A DNA stretch of 64,000 nt from an uncultured Gemmiger sp. (lineage in GTDB: Bacteria; Bacillota; Clostridia; Oscillospirales; Ruminococcaceae): positions 124,001 to 188,000 of the forward strand of contig CAKSUQ010000001.1 of the NCBI GenBank assembly GCA_934502625.1, written 5' to 3'. A program made the position numbers and the translations under genes. Below are positions 48,072-57,060 of the stretch, piece after piece. Below the pieces are notes generated by a model. The model was given only the letters and a program-made list of their open reading frames with translations. It was not told where the DNA came from and did no database searches. Every line of letters starts with the position of its first letter. Positions within the stretch are counted from its first letter, which is position 1.

Positions 48072-48668
48072 TCATTTCCGCCCGTGCAGGATCGGCGAGA
48101 GCGGCTTATAAATCAAGAAGCACAGCGCCGCGTCCAGCAAGCCCTTGAACAGGGTGAACGGGAAGTTGAAGGTCACGAGGCAGGCCAGCAGGCCGTCGAC
48201 GCTGGGGTTGATGGCCTGATACATCCCGATGATGGCATCCAGCGGCAGATGATACAGCACCACATACGCCGGGTAGACGATGAAGTAGTTGTACGGTACG
48301 CTGACAATTGCCATGACAAGCGCGCCCACCCCCGCGCCGATCAGGGCGCTGCGGCGGCTTTTGTTGCGCTTGTAGATAAAGCCCGCCACGCCGACGAACA
48401 GTGCGCCCATAACGAAGTTGAACAGCTCGCCGACGGCGGCCGTGCTGGTGCTGGGCAGCTTGATTAAATTTTTGATTAAGCAGACCGCGATGCCCGGCAC
48501 GGGGCCATAGGCATAGGCCGCCAGCAGCGCAGGCAGCTCGGACACGTCCAGCTTGACGAAAGACGGCATGATGGGAATGGGAAATTCCAGATACATCAAG
48601 ACGGCGGCGACAGCGCCCAGCATAGCGGTGCCGGTGAGTTTGCGGATACGGGTGGTTGAAGTTTGCAT
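48072..48668 (-). CDS. ribU: Riboflavin ECF transporter substrate-binding subunit RibU
   Basis: RibU is the membrane S component that binds riboflavin and works with the shared EcfAA'T energizing module. The 198-residue protein has about six membrane segments, begins RIRKLTGTAMLGAVAAVLM, and contains the FVKLDVSELPALLAAYAYGP segment typical of RibU. The ATG at 48668 has AGGAGG eight bases upstream; a longer frame to 48743 runs into the terminator. The FMN riboswitch upstream confirms the substrate class. Confidence 0.94.
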   Translation of the reverse strand: MQTSTTRIRKLTGTAMLGAVAAVLMYLEFPIPIMPSFVKLDVSELPALLAAYAYGPVPGIAVCLIKNLIKLPSTSTAAVGELFNFVMGALFVGVAGFIYKRNKSRRSALIGAGVGALVMAIVSVPYNYFIVYPAYVVLYHLPLDAIIGMYQAINPSVDGLLACLVTFNFPFTLFKGLLDAALCFLIYKPLSPILHGRK

Positions 48669-48744
48669 GATACATGCCTCCTGAAAAAATTTGTGAAAGC
48701 CGATTCGCGAACTTTTCCGGGAGGCTATGCGCTGCTTTTGCAAA

Positions 48745-48780
48745 CAAAACGCCCTGCCGTACCAATATACGACAGGGCGC
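48745..48780 (-). terminator. Riboswitch-controlled terminator upstream of ribU
   Basis: Minus strand: 12-bp stem CGCCCTGTCGTA / TACGGCAGGGCG (one G-U pair) and TTTTGTTT tail, between the FMN aptamer and the gene. Confidence 0.88.
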
Positions 48781-48805
48781 AGAAAAAGCAGATAGAACAG
48801 CTTTC

Positions 48806-48934
48806 CGTTTCTTTCATCCGGACTATACCGTCGGCCTCGGATTCACACCGAGTCAGCAGCTGCTTTGCGCAGCCGGTCGCGGGCTTACGGCAACGCCGTT
48901 CACCGCCGGTGGGGAATTGCACCCCGCCCTGAAA
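48806..48934 (-). ncRNA. FMN riboswitch (RFN element)
   Basis: The minus strand has the RFN landmarks: TTTCAGGGCGGGGTGCAA, CCCCACCGGCGGT, AAGCCCGCGA, GGTGTGAATCCGAGGCCGA and the end TAGTCCGGATGAAAGAA. A terminator follows, so FMN binding should stop transcription of ribU. Confidence 0.96.
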
Positions 48935-48951
48935 CAGACTTTCTGCCTTGT

Positions 48952-48979
48952 ATTATAGCACAGGTTTTACAAAATGCAA
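48952..48979 (-). promoter_or_regulatory. Promoter of the FMN riboswitch-ribU unit
   Basis: Minus strand: TTGCAT, 16-base spacer, TATAAT (48952-48957). It overlaps the divergent mscS promoter. Confidence 0.75.
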
Positions 48980-48995
48980 GGGGGTATGGTATAAT
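48966..48995 (+). promoter_or_regulatory. Promoter of the MscS-type gene
   Basis: Plus strand: TTTACA, 18-base spacer, TATAAT (48990-48995), about 32 bases before the ATG. Confidence 0.75.
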
Positions 48996-49027
48996 GAAGG
49001 TACTTTATTCTGAATCGAGGTTTCGCT

Positions 49028-50077
49028 ATGGAAGAATTCGCCTATGATTTCCTGTCGTTTCTGCCCGCGCTGCTGCTTTTGCTGGCGGCGGCTGGGCTGC
49101 CGGTCGTCTATAAAGTGGTGGCGCGGCGGTTCCTTGACCGCGCGGAAAAGCGGATGGCGCAGTGGCTGTTCATTCTGCTGGATGGCTTTCTGACGCCGTT
49201 GGCGGGCATCTTGCGGGTCGTGCTGGGGGTAGCCGCCATCCGGGCGCTGCCCTTTAGCGTCGTGCGTGATGCAACATTTGTGCAATATCTTGCCCTTGCG
49301 AACGACCTGCTCGTCATCCTGTATCTGGGGCTGGGCTGCTGGCGCGCCGCGCCCATCACCCGTCTGCTGCTGCGCAGTGCCGAGAATCATCTTGATTTGC
49401 AGACGAACAAGACGATGGGGCGGTTTTTCGAGAATATTTTTCATGCGCTTGTCGTGCTGTTCGTGGGCATCGCTGTGCTGGACAGGATGGGCGTCCCGGT
49501 CAGCGGCCTGCTGACCGGTGCCGGGGTGGCTGGCCTTGCCGTCTCGCTGGCCGCGCAGACGACGCTGAACAACCTGATTGCGGGCGTGACCCTTGTGCTG
49601 GAGCACCCCTTCGGCATCGGGGATTATATCGTGCTGGGCGAATACGAGGGCACCGTCGAGGACATTTCCTTCCGTTCCACCCGCATCCGCAGCCCGGATA
49701 ACGTCGCGATCACGATTGAGAACTCTAAAATCACCGGCGAGTACATCCAGAACTACGACCGTCGCCAGAGCCGCCTGTGGAAGTTTACCATCGGCCTGAC
49801 CTACGACACTCCGCGCGAGAAGATCGAGCAGTTGACCGACGACCTCGCCGCCATGCTGCAAAAGCAGCCAGACGTGCAGGCGAACGGCGTCAGCGTCACG
49901 CTGAACGCCTTCAACGATTACAGCATCGATTTGGCCTGTCGGGTGTACATCACGAAGATTTCACTGAACGAATTTTCGCGGGTAAAAAACCGTTTGAATC
50001 TGCAAATTCTTGACATGGTACGGGCGGAGGGCTGCGACTTTGCCTTCCCGACTGTAACTGTGGATGAGGGAAAATAA
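49028..50077 (+). CDS. MscS-family mechanosensitive ion channel
   Basis: The 349-residue membrane channel probably opens under hypo-osmotic stress. Membrane helices lie at about 10-30, 50-75, 85-110 and 135-190. The pore-lining helix carries the Gly/Ala pattern GVAGLAVSLAAQTTLNNLIAG (about 161-181), followed by the beta domain (DYIVLGEYEGTVEDI) and a C-terminal alpha/beta domain. The spacing to its promoter is short, and a terminator follows at 50084. Confidence 0.92.
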   Translation: MEEFAYDFLSFLPALLLLLAAAGLPVVYKVVARRFLDRAEKRMAQWLFILLDGFLTPLAGILRVVLGVAAIRALPFSVVRDATFVQYLALANDLLVILYLGLGCWRAAPITRLLLRSAENHLDLQTNKTMGRFFENIFHALVVLFVGIAVLDRMGVPVSGLLTGAGVAGLAVSLAAQTTLNNLIAGVTLVLEHPFGIGDYIVLGEYEGTVEDISFRSTRIRSPDNVAITIENSKITGEYIQNYDRRQSRLWKFTIGLTYDTPREKIEQLTDDLAAMLQKQPDVQANGVSVTLNAFNDYSIDLACRVYITKISLNEFSRVKNRLNLQILDMVRAEGCDFAFPTVTVDEGK

Positions 50078-50083
50078 TCCATA

Positions 50084-50122
50084 CAAACTGCCCCGCAGCC
50101 TTAATTGGCTGCGGGACAGTTT
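50084..50122. terminator. Bidirectional terminator
   Basis: Stem AACTGCCCCGCAGCC / GGCTGCGGGACAGTT with loop TTAAT. It has T on the plus-strand side and A/T on the other, between convergent mscS-type and lipoprotein genes. Confidence 0.85.
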
Positions 50123-50123
50123 T

Positions 50124-50612
50124 TTAGTCATATTTAACGTCGCGGCGGTTGATGATTTGGAAGCGGTCGCTCCCCTGCTCGGTCGTCACGGTGAACTCGT
50201 AATTGTAGGTCGTCTCCAGATAATAGGAAACGTTGTTGTCCCCTTCCGTGACGGTATAGTCGATCTTTTCCTGCGGCGTTGTGCGGTCATAGTCGACATA
50301 CAGCTCGTCGATATTCTCCAAAAAGACCAGCTGGATGTCGTCCTGCGTCACGCCGTAAAATGTGATGACCGGCTGGCCGCGCACCTTGACGGTGGGCATC
50401 GGGTACCACACACCGTTATAAAATTCCTCCCGCGTAGGCGCGTAGTAGACCGGGAAGTCCACCAGCAACTCGGCGTTGCACAGGTCGGTATGTACCCCGC
50501 TGCCGGGCAGGTCGCTTTCCCAGACGACGGTCGTGTCAATGGGCTTCTCGCCGCAGGCGGTCAGCATCAGCCCCAGCGCCAGCACCGGGGCGGCCAAAGT
50601 TCGCAATTTCAT
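50124..50612 (-). CDS. Putative lipoprotein of unknown function
   Basis: The 162-residue protein has a clear lipoprotein signal: Lys/Arg at 2-4, a hydrophobic core and lipobox LTAC with Cys20. The rest is beta-rich and hydrophilic, with no motif I recognise. Aromatic and acidic residues are frequent. GAGG lies five bases before the ATG. It follows the DinB-like gene by 7 bases, so it is the last gene of a three-gene unit. Confidence 0.8.
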   Translation of the reverse strand: MKLRTLAAPVLALGLMLTACGEKPIDTTVVWESDLPGSGVHTDLCNAELLVDFPVYYAPTREEFYNGVWYPMPTVKVRGQPVITFYGVTQDDIQLVFLENIDELYVDYDRTTPQEKIDYTVTEGDNNVSYYLETTYNYEFTVTTEQGSDRFQIINRRDVKYD

Positions 50613-50619
50613 AAAAACC

Positions 50620-51144
50620 TCATGTCTCGTAGGGGTCGTAGGGCGGGCGCGGCAAGATCTCCCCCACCCGCAGTGTGCGCGGGCAGAGGCCGGTCTCGGC
50701 CTCAACGAAGCCCATCAGCATCCCCATGTGCATCGCCAGATGGCGATACTGCGCCAAAATCAGCGTAAAGCGCGTCCATTCGCAATTTTCCGGACGCTGC
50801 AGCAGGTCTTCATCGTGCAGTGAGGTCAGATAAATGGACAATTTCGCCTTGATTGTATAAAAATATTCGTCCATATCCTGCCGCGTCAGGTGGGCGGCAG
50901 GATAGATGTTCAGGTTTTGCAGCTCCGGCGTGTGTACCGGCGGCTCGACAAAATCGTTGTCCCGTGGGTTGATGAACCACTGGTCGAGCTGATGCAGCGT
51001 GTGGTAGAGGTGCTGCCACAGCGGCGCGCCGCCGTAACAGCGATCCCACAGTTCGTCGGGAATGCAGTCCATGACGTTCTGCATCTCCCACAGCGCGCGC
51101 ACGGTCATCTCGGCAATGACCGCATGGTAGGAAGTTTCCCGCAC
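50620..51144 (-). CDS. DinB-like four-helix-bundle protein
   Basis: This 174-residue protein looks like a member of the DinB/YfiT-like putative metalloenzyme fold (unrelated to DinB polymerase). Candidate metal-binding histidines are in LWQHLYHTLHQLDQW and in YRHLAMHMGML, the expected three-histidine arrangement. Many such proteins act as thiol-dependent transferases. That is notable because the gene just upstream is glutamate-cysteine ligase-like, but a link is only inference. I chose GTG at 51144 (AAAGGGGG upstream), since longer frames run into the preceding gene. Confidence 0.72.
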   Translation of the reverse strand: MRETSYHAVIAEMTVRALWEMQNVMDCIPDELWDRCYGGAPLWQHLYHTLHQLDQWFINPRDNDFVEPPVHTPELQNLNIYPAAHLTRQDMDEYFYTIKAKLSIYLTSLHDEDLLQRPENCEWTRFTLILAQYRHLAMHMGMLMGFVEAETGLCPRTLRVGEILPRPPYDPYET

Positions 51145-51190
51145 TGGCTCCGCCCCCTTTGGCGGATAGTATGCGCGGGGCACGGCGGGG

Positions 51191-52417
51191 CTATTCGCCG
51201 CCCAGCTCGCGGATGGTCTTGCGCGCCGTGACAAGCCGCATGAACGGGGCAAGCAGGGCGCGTTCCTCCTGCGAGGGTGTGCGGCTGCGCGCCTGCATCA
51301 GCAGCCACGCCAGCTCGCTGCCGACGGGCTTGCCGTAGACCAGCGCACTGAAGCCATCCTTGCAGACGGCCAGCTTCGCGTTCATGATGTCCAGCGTCGA
51401 CGCGCCGCCGTAGTGCCGCAGCACGTTTTGCAGCGCGGCCGGGCTGCCGAACACCGACTTGACCAGCTGGGCATACGCTGCGATGTAGGGCGGCGGCATG
51501 CTGTCGGCGACGCAAAGCTCGATGCTGGATTTCAGCCGTGCATCGTAGAAAAACATCGAAAGCACCTGCGCGGCCTCCCGCTGGCTGAGGTGCGAGCCGT
51601 ACAGCTCCTGCGCAGTTTTGGTGCCCACCGCCTTGGCGCGGTTCATCCGCAGCGCCACGACCTGCGGCCTTGCCAGTACGTTCTGCGCATAGCGGGCGAA
51701 GCCGAAATCCGGCTCCATCAAGTGCGGCGGGATGCCGAAACGGTCGTTGTCCACGTCCCGCCGAATACGAGTGCGCACGGTGTAACTACTGGTGCGGCTG
51801 CCCTGATACACGGGTGTATTATCGCACAGCAACGCAAAAAACGGCGTCAGCAGGCAGGCCGCCCGCAGCTTGCGGACAAAGTCCTGCTCGCTGAAATAGT
51901 CGATGGAAATGCGGGTCGCCGCTGTTGCCCGCAGAAACTGGCTGCCGTAGTCCCCCGTCGTGCGGAAATAGCGATCCAGCGCCATATCGCGTTCGCGCGG
52001 GATGAGCGCCAGTTCCTCTGCCCGGCGCGTAGGGTGATAGCCCAGCGTCCAGGCGCGCAGGCCGTGCTCGGCCAGCGTCAGCCCCAATTGCAGATAGTAG
52101 CGGTTGTACAGGTCAAGCAGCTCCTGCACCTCCCGCTGGGGCGCAACGCCCACAGCCAGCTGGCAGGCGGGGCCGATCTGCGCCGTGTAGACCGTGCCCC
52201 GGTAGCCCATGTAGGCGCTGTCCTCGATGATGGGCGCGTCGGTCTGGCGCTGCAGTTCGCGCAGTGCCTGCTGCAATTCCGGGAAGGACACGGGGCTGCC
52301 GTCGGTGCGAGTGATGAAATGCTCGACCTCCAGCCCGACCGTCAGCCTGCCCTCCGGCTCACAGCCCGCCGCAAGATAGCCCGCCATCGTTTTGATTTGT
52401 TCGTCCAGCTTCGCCAT
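51191..52417 (-). CDS. Glutamate-cysteine ligase family protein (GCS2-like)
   Basis: The 408-residue protein belongs to the carboxylate-amine ligases related to gamma-glutamylcysteine synthetase. The N-terminal VGLEVEHFITR supplies the glutamate-rich ATP/metal site; GSQFLRATAATRISIDYFS and FGFARYAQNVLARPQ are further conserved-looking segments. It may make gamma-glutamylcysteine or another gamma-glutamyl compound. No glutathione synthetase gene is adjacent. The nearest binding site (GGGAGA) is somewhat far from the ATG. A promoter lies at 52461-52489. Confidence 0.75.
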   Translation of the reverse strand: MAKLDEQIKTMAGYLAAGCEPEGRLTVGLEVEHFITRTDGSPVSFPELQQALRELQRQTDAPIIEDSAYMGYRGTVYTAQIGPACQLAVGVAPQREVQELLDLYNRYYLQLGLTLAEHGLRAWTLGYHPTRRAEELALIPRERDMALDRYFRTTGDYGSQFLRATAATRISIDYFSEQDFVRKLRAACLLTPFFALLCDNTPVYQGSRTSSYTVRTRIRRDVDNDRFGIPPHLMEPDFGFARYAQNVLARPQVVALRMNRAKAVGTKTAQELYGSHLSQREAAQVLSMFFYDARLKSSIELCVADSMPPPYIAAYAQLVKSVFGSPAALQNVLRHYGGASTLDIMNAKLAVCKDGFSALVYGKPVGSELAWLLMQARSRTPSQEERALLAPFMRLVTARKTIRELGGE

Positions 52418-52460
52418 AGGTGTGTTGATTCTCCCATGTGGTTGCGTTCGTTCTGTGGCT

Positions 52461-52489
52461 ATTATACCGCGATTTCGCGCCGCTTGCAA
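52461..52489 (-). promoter_or_regulatory. Sigma-A promoter of the glutamate-cysteine ligase-like operon
   Basis: Minus strand: TTGCAA, 17-base spacer, TATAAT (52461-52466). Confidence 0.82.
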
Positions 52490-52494
52490 CGGTT

Positions 52495-53457
52495 TTACAG
52501 CGCACGCGCCGCCGGATAGCCGTAGGCGCTCTCCGCCGCACGGACAGCGCACAGGATGGCCTTCGCCATAACGCGGGCGGCCAGCGTGCCGACAACGTCC
52601 TGATCGGCGGCGACCTCGCCCAGCGAGACAGCGTAGATGCTGTCGCCGTCGGCGGCCGTATGCACCGGGCGGATGGCGCGGGCGTAGCCGTCGTGCGCCA
52701 TGCCCGCGATCTTGCACAGGCGGGATTTGTCGAATTTTGCGTTCGTCATCACGACACCGATCGTTGTATTGCCGACGAATTTGTTTTCCTGCACGTCGAT
52801 TTTCTGCAAGGCCAGCTGCTCGGAATCGAGGAAAGTCTTGCCGTCGTCGGCCAAAAGTCCGGCGACCTTCTGCCCGTTTTCAAAGTCGTAAATGTCGCCC
52901 AGCGCGTTCACAGCCACTAACGCGCCGACTTTCAGCGCGCCGACCTGCACGGCGTAGCTGCCGATGCCGGACTTCATGCAGTGATCCATGCCCAGCAGCT
53001 TGCCGACCGTCGCGCCAGTGCCCGCGCCGTGGTTGCCGTCACGGTAGTTGCCCTGCTCGGCGTTCTGGCAGGCCGCGTAGGCCATGGCCGCGTCGGGGCG
53101 GGTGTGGGCGTCGGCGACGGTCAGGTCGAACAGATTAGATTGGCAGACGAGGGGCACTTTTGTGACGCCGACGTCGAAGCCGATGCCGCGCTCTTCGAGA
53201 TAGCGCATGACGCCGCCAGCCGCGTCCAGCCCGAAGGCGCTGCCGCCCGCCAGCACAATGGCGTGGATGACCTGCGCCGCCGCCAGCGGCTTGAGCAGCT
53301 CGCTTTCCCGCGAGGCGGGGCCGCCTCCGCGCACGTCCAGCCCCGCCGGGGCTCCGTTTTCGCCCAGCAGCAACACCGTGCAGCCCGTGCCCGCCGCAGT
53401 ATTTTCCGCTTGGCCGATTTTCAGGTTGTCAAAGTCCGTGATAGAAATTTCTTTCAT
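52495..53457 (-). CDS. P1 family aminopeptidase-like protein (DmpA type)
   Basis: The 320-residue protein is of the P1/DmpA family, self-processing aminopeptidases or amidases of the Ntn-like fold. It shows VRGGGPASRESELL near residue 43-56, IVLAGGSAFGLDAAGGVMRYLEERGIG, and the GAGTGATVGK segment; the processing site would be before a conserved Ser/Thr in the VGVVMTNAKFDK-type region. Substrate unknown. AAGGA lies eight bases before the ATG at 53457. Promoter at 53496-53524. Confidence 0.88.
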   Translation of the reverse strand: MKEISITDFDNLKIGQAENTAAGTGCTVLLLGENGAPAGLDVRGGGPASRESELLKPLAAAQVIHAIVLAGGSAFGLDAAGGVMRYLEERGIGFDVGVTKVPLVCQSNLFDLTVADAHTRPDAAMAYAACQNAEQGNYRDGNHGAGTGATVGKLLGMDHCMKSGIGSYAVQVGALKVGALVAVNALGDIYDFENGQKVAGLLADDGKTFLDSEQLALQKIDVQENKFVGNTTIGVVMTNAKFDKSRLCKIAGMAHDGYARAIRPVHTAADGDSIYAVSLGEVAADQDVVGTLAARVMAKAILCAVRAAESAYGYPAARAL

Positions 53458-53495
53458 CGTCGTGTTCCTTTCCGTTGACGCTGGATGTTTTCTCC

Positions 53496-53524
53496 ATTGT
53501 ATACCATCCCACGCCGCCATGCAA
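53496..53524 (-). promoter_or_regulatory. Promoter of the P1 peptidase gene
   Basis: Minus strand: TTGCAT, 17-base spacer, TACAAT (53496-53501). The -35 adjoins the terminator of the upstream permease gene. Confidence 0.75.
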
Positions 53525-53525
53525 C

Positions 53526-53557
53526 AAAAAATCCCGCCGGGCGGGTGCGCGGCGGGC
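53526..53557 (-). terminator. Terminator of the sugar-acid operon
   Basis: Minus strand: GC-rich stem beginning CCCGCCG and closing CGGCGGG, then ATTTTTTG. Confidence 0.8.
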
Positions 53558-53583
53558 TGCGGGGTATTTTCAGTGGGTGTACC

Positions 53584-54938
53584 TTAGGCGAAGAAGGAAA
53601 TAACCAGGGCCACAAGAAATCCAATGCCGCCGACCAGCGTTTCCATAATGGTCCAAGTCTTGAGGGTTGTCTTTTCGTCCATGCCCACAAGGCTCTTGAC
53701 CAGCCAGAAGCCGGAATCGTTAAAGTGGGAGCAGACCGTGGAGCCGCCCGCGATGGCGGCGGTCACGCAGGCCAGATACAGCGGGGACAGGGTGCTGATG
53801 CCGGGCATGGCGGCGATGATACCGGCGGCCATTGTCATGGCCACGGTGGAGGAACCGACCGAGATGCGAACCAGCGCCGCCACGATGAAGGCGACCACGA
53901 CCAGCGGCAGGCTGGCGGAGGCAACGGCATTGCCGATGACATCGCCCAGACCGGAGTTCTGCAGCATGTAGCGCAGCACACCGCCGCAGGCGGTGACCAG
54001 CAGGATCATACCGGTGGGTTCCAGTGATTTGGTCATGATTTTTTCCAGCTCCTCGTTGGAATAGCCGTGCTTGTAGCCCAGCAGGAACATAGCGGCGATG
54101 ACCGCGATGGTCAGGGCAACGAACGGCTCACCGAGGAATGCCAGCACGGGCTGAATGGCAGACAGGGCTGGTACGACCTTGGCAACGGAGTTGGCGATGA
54201 TCAGAACCAGCGGGATCAGAATGATGCCGACGATGGCACCAAACTTCGGCAGCTTGCTTTCGTCGATATCAGCTTGGTTGGCAACCGATTCCGGAACAGG
54301 GATAAAGTACTTCTCACCGCAGATTTTGCCCCAGATAGGACCGGCGACGATCATGGCAAAGATGCCGCAGAAGATACCGATGAGGATGACCCAGCCGAGG
54401 TCAACGCCCAGCATGGTCGCCACCAGAACGGGGCCGGGCGTCGGCGGGATAAACGCATGACCGACTGCCAGACCCGCCAGCAGCGGGATGGTGTAGAACA
54501 GCGCGGAACGGTGGGTGCGCTTTGCCAGAGAGAACGCCAGCGGGATCAGGATGATCAGACCCGCATCAAAGAACACCGGCATGGCGATGACCAGACCCGT
54601 GATGCCCAGCGCCCAAGCGGCTTTTTCGTCACCGAATTTGCGCACCATCGTGACAGCCAGCGTCTGTGCGCCGCCGGAAACCTCCAGAATCGCGCCGAAC
54701 ATCGAGCCTAAGCCGACCGCAGGGCAATGCCCTTCAGGGTGTTGCCGATGCCCTCATTGACCGAGGCAACGATCTCGGTCAGAGGCATACCGGCGATCAG
54801 TCCGATCGAGATGGCACCGACCAGAATCGAAATCATGGCCTGCACCTTACATTTAATGATGAGAACCAGCAGAATGACAAGTCCGATGACGGCAGCAAGG
54901 ATCAGCCGTGTGGGGTCGAGCGTAGCAACAGCTTCCAT
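53584..54938 (-). pseudogene. gntP: GntP-family gluconate/sugar-acid permease, one-base frameshift
   Basis: GntP permeases import gluconate and related acids with protons. The N-terminal 75 residues (from ATG 54938, AGGAG upstream) run in one frame to ...TLKGIAL, then hit a stop. The rest, from ...LGSMFGAILEVSGGAQTL to the end, continues in another frame. Restoring one G at about 54720/54721 gives the expected GIALAVGLGSMFG and a 451-residue protein of normal length. The missing base is not in a long homopolymer and no slippery heptamer is visible. It is either a recent inactivation or a sequence error. Confidence 0.85.
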
Positions 54939-54982
54939 AGAATTTCTCCTTTTCTTTTTATGCAGTGTTTGGTGGAGCAGAT

Positions 54983-56769
54983 TTACTCCATATACGCGCC
55001 CTTCATCGGGCTGACGGCGTGCTGAGAGTAGAGTTTCAGCAGACCGCTCTTGTACTTGGGTTCCTTGGGTTGCCATTTAGCGCGGCGTTCGGCCAGAATG
55101 GCCTCCATCTCGGCGGGAGTCTTAGGCTCGCCCTTGACACCAACAATGTCCAGCACGCGGTTGGGTACGTCGATCTGAATCAAATCGCCCTCCTCGACCA
55201 GTGCAATGGGACCGCCCACAGCGGCTTCGGGGCTGACATGACCGATCACGGGACCGCGGCTTGCGCCGGAGAAGCGTCCGTCGGTAATCAGCGCTACACT
55301 GGAAGCCAGCTTGGGGTCGGCGCAGATGGCTTCGCCGGTGTAGAACATCTCCGGCATACCGCTGCCGCGCGGACCTTCATAGCGGATGAAAATCGCATCG
55401 CCGGGCTTGACCTCGCCGTGCAGAACGGCGGCAATGCAGGCTTCCTCGCTGTCGTAGGGCTTGGCGCGCAGGGTGGCTTGGAACATATTCTTGGGGCAGG
55501 CGGTGTGCTTGATGACGCTGCCTTCGGGGGCGAGGTTGCCCTTCAGGATGGCGATGCTGCCGTCGGTGCCCTTGGCGTTGTCAAAGCTGTGGATGATATC
55601 CTCACGGGTAACGTGGATGCCGAGGTGGGCGGTCTTTTCTTTCAGAATTTCATCGCAGTGCTCATAGAAGCCGTTGCGCTTCAGCTCCTCCAAATTCTCG
55701 CCCAGCGTCTTGCCTGTGACGGTCATCACATCGAGATTAAGCATCGACTTGATTTCCTCCATCACGCGGGGAACTCCGCCTGCATAGTAGAAATACTGGG
55801 CAGGCCAATCGCCGGAGGGGCGGATGTTCAGCAGGTAATGCGCGCCGCGGTGCATACGGTCAAAGGTGTCGGCGTCGATTTCAATGCCGAACTCGTGCGC
55901 AATCGCGGGCAGGTGCATCGTGGCGTTGGTGGAGCCGGAAATCGCTGCGTGAACCATAATGGCGTTCTCAAAGCTCTTTTGGGTGACGATATCCTTGGCG
56001 GTGATGCCCTGTTTGACCAGCTTCATCAGCTGTGCGCCGGCATCGTAGGCAGCCTGTTTCAGTTCGGGGGCGGTGGCGGGCATCAGGGCGGTGCCGGGCA
56101 GCATCAGACCCAGAGCCTCGGCCATGACCTGCATCGTGGAGGCGGTGCCCATAAAGGAGCAGGCACCGCAGGACGGACAGGCGTTGTGCTTGTAGTAATC
56201 AAGCTGCTCGTTGGGGATGACGCCGGTCTTTTCCCATGCGTCAAACTTACCGATCTGCTCCAGCGTCAGCAGGTCGTTGATGGCGCAGGCGGGGTCGTCG
56301 ACGACATACTTTTTGGGCAGGGTGTGTGCTTCCATAACGCCGCCGGTCACCATAATGGCGCTCATGTCCTTCAGGCGGCCGATGCTCATCAGCATGGCGG
56401 GTACGGACTTGTCACAGCTGGCGATGAACACGCCGCCGTCATAGACCGTGGCGTTGGCCTGTGCCTCGACTAAGTTGACGATGGCGTCGCGGTGGGGCAG
56501 CGAGTAGTTGATACCGTCGTGACCCTGCGCAATGCCGTCGCACATATCGGTTGCGAAGTAGCGAGCCTCCTTGCCGCCGTGCTCATTGACGGCCTGCACG
56601 GCCTGCTTGACGAATTGGTCGAGGTGCGCACTGCCGGGGTGGCTGTCGCCAAACGTACTCTCCACGAAAATCTGCGGCTTGCTCAGATCCCCTACCGACC
56701 AGCCCATGCCGATTTTCAACGGGTCATTTTCGGGTGCCAGCGTACGGACTTCCTGCGAATGAAGTTCAT
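54983..56769 (-). pseudogene. IlvD/Edd-family dehydratase, one base missing just after the start codon
   Basis: IlvD/Edd enzymes are Fe-S dehydratases acting on dihydroxy acids or aldonates. The body is intact: KPQIFVESTFGDSHPGSAHL, SCDKSVPAML, NACPSCGACSFMGTAS (cluster cysteines) and DGRFSGASRG. The only start with a proper GGAGG (8 bases away) is ATG 56769, but its frame stops after 17 codons. One extra base in codons 2-3 (ATG AAA CTT...) would join it to the main frame and give 595 residues. Position between gntP and gntR suggests a gluconate-type sugar-acid dehydratase rather than branched-chain amino acid synthesis; that is inference. Confidence 0.8.
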
Positions 56770-57008
56770 AAGGATTGCCTCCGTTTTCTGTTTGAGTATG
56801 CTGCTTATCTGATGTCTTTATTGAAATTTGTCTGCTGATATTTTGCAAGTTGTATGGGGTGGTTCCTACTATATGCCGAAATTGCAGGGGAATAGTTGCG
56901 CATTTTGCACAATAAAACGGCCAATTTTTACACATTCAGCCGCTTTTTGTGTACTTTCTTGAGCTTGATATTCAAATCGCCACGCAAATGCATCAGATGA
57001 CTTTACCG

Positions 57009-57053
57009 CAAAAAAAGCGCCGCGCTGGTCTGACAACCAGAGCGGCGCTTTTA
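57009..57053 (-). terminator. Terminator of gntR
   Basis: Minus strand: stem AAAGCGCCGC with its complement plus an inner CTGGT/ACCAG stem, then TTTTTTT. It lies just after the gntR stop. The flanking 56770-57008 region holds no gene that I can support. Confidence 0.85.
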
Positions 57054-57060
57054 CGGCATC

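Noticed and set aside
53584..54938. Programmed ribosomal frameshifting in the permease gene
   Set aside because: No slippery heptamer, pseudoknot or internal binding site is visible at the junction. A one-base deletion or read error is simpler.
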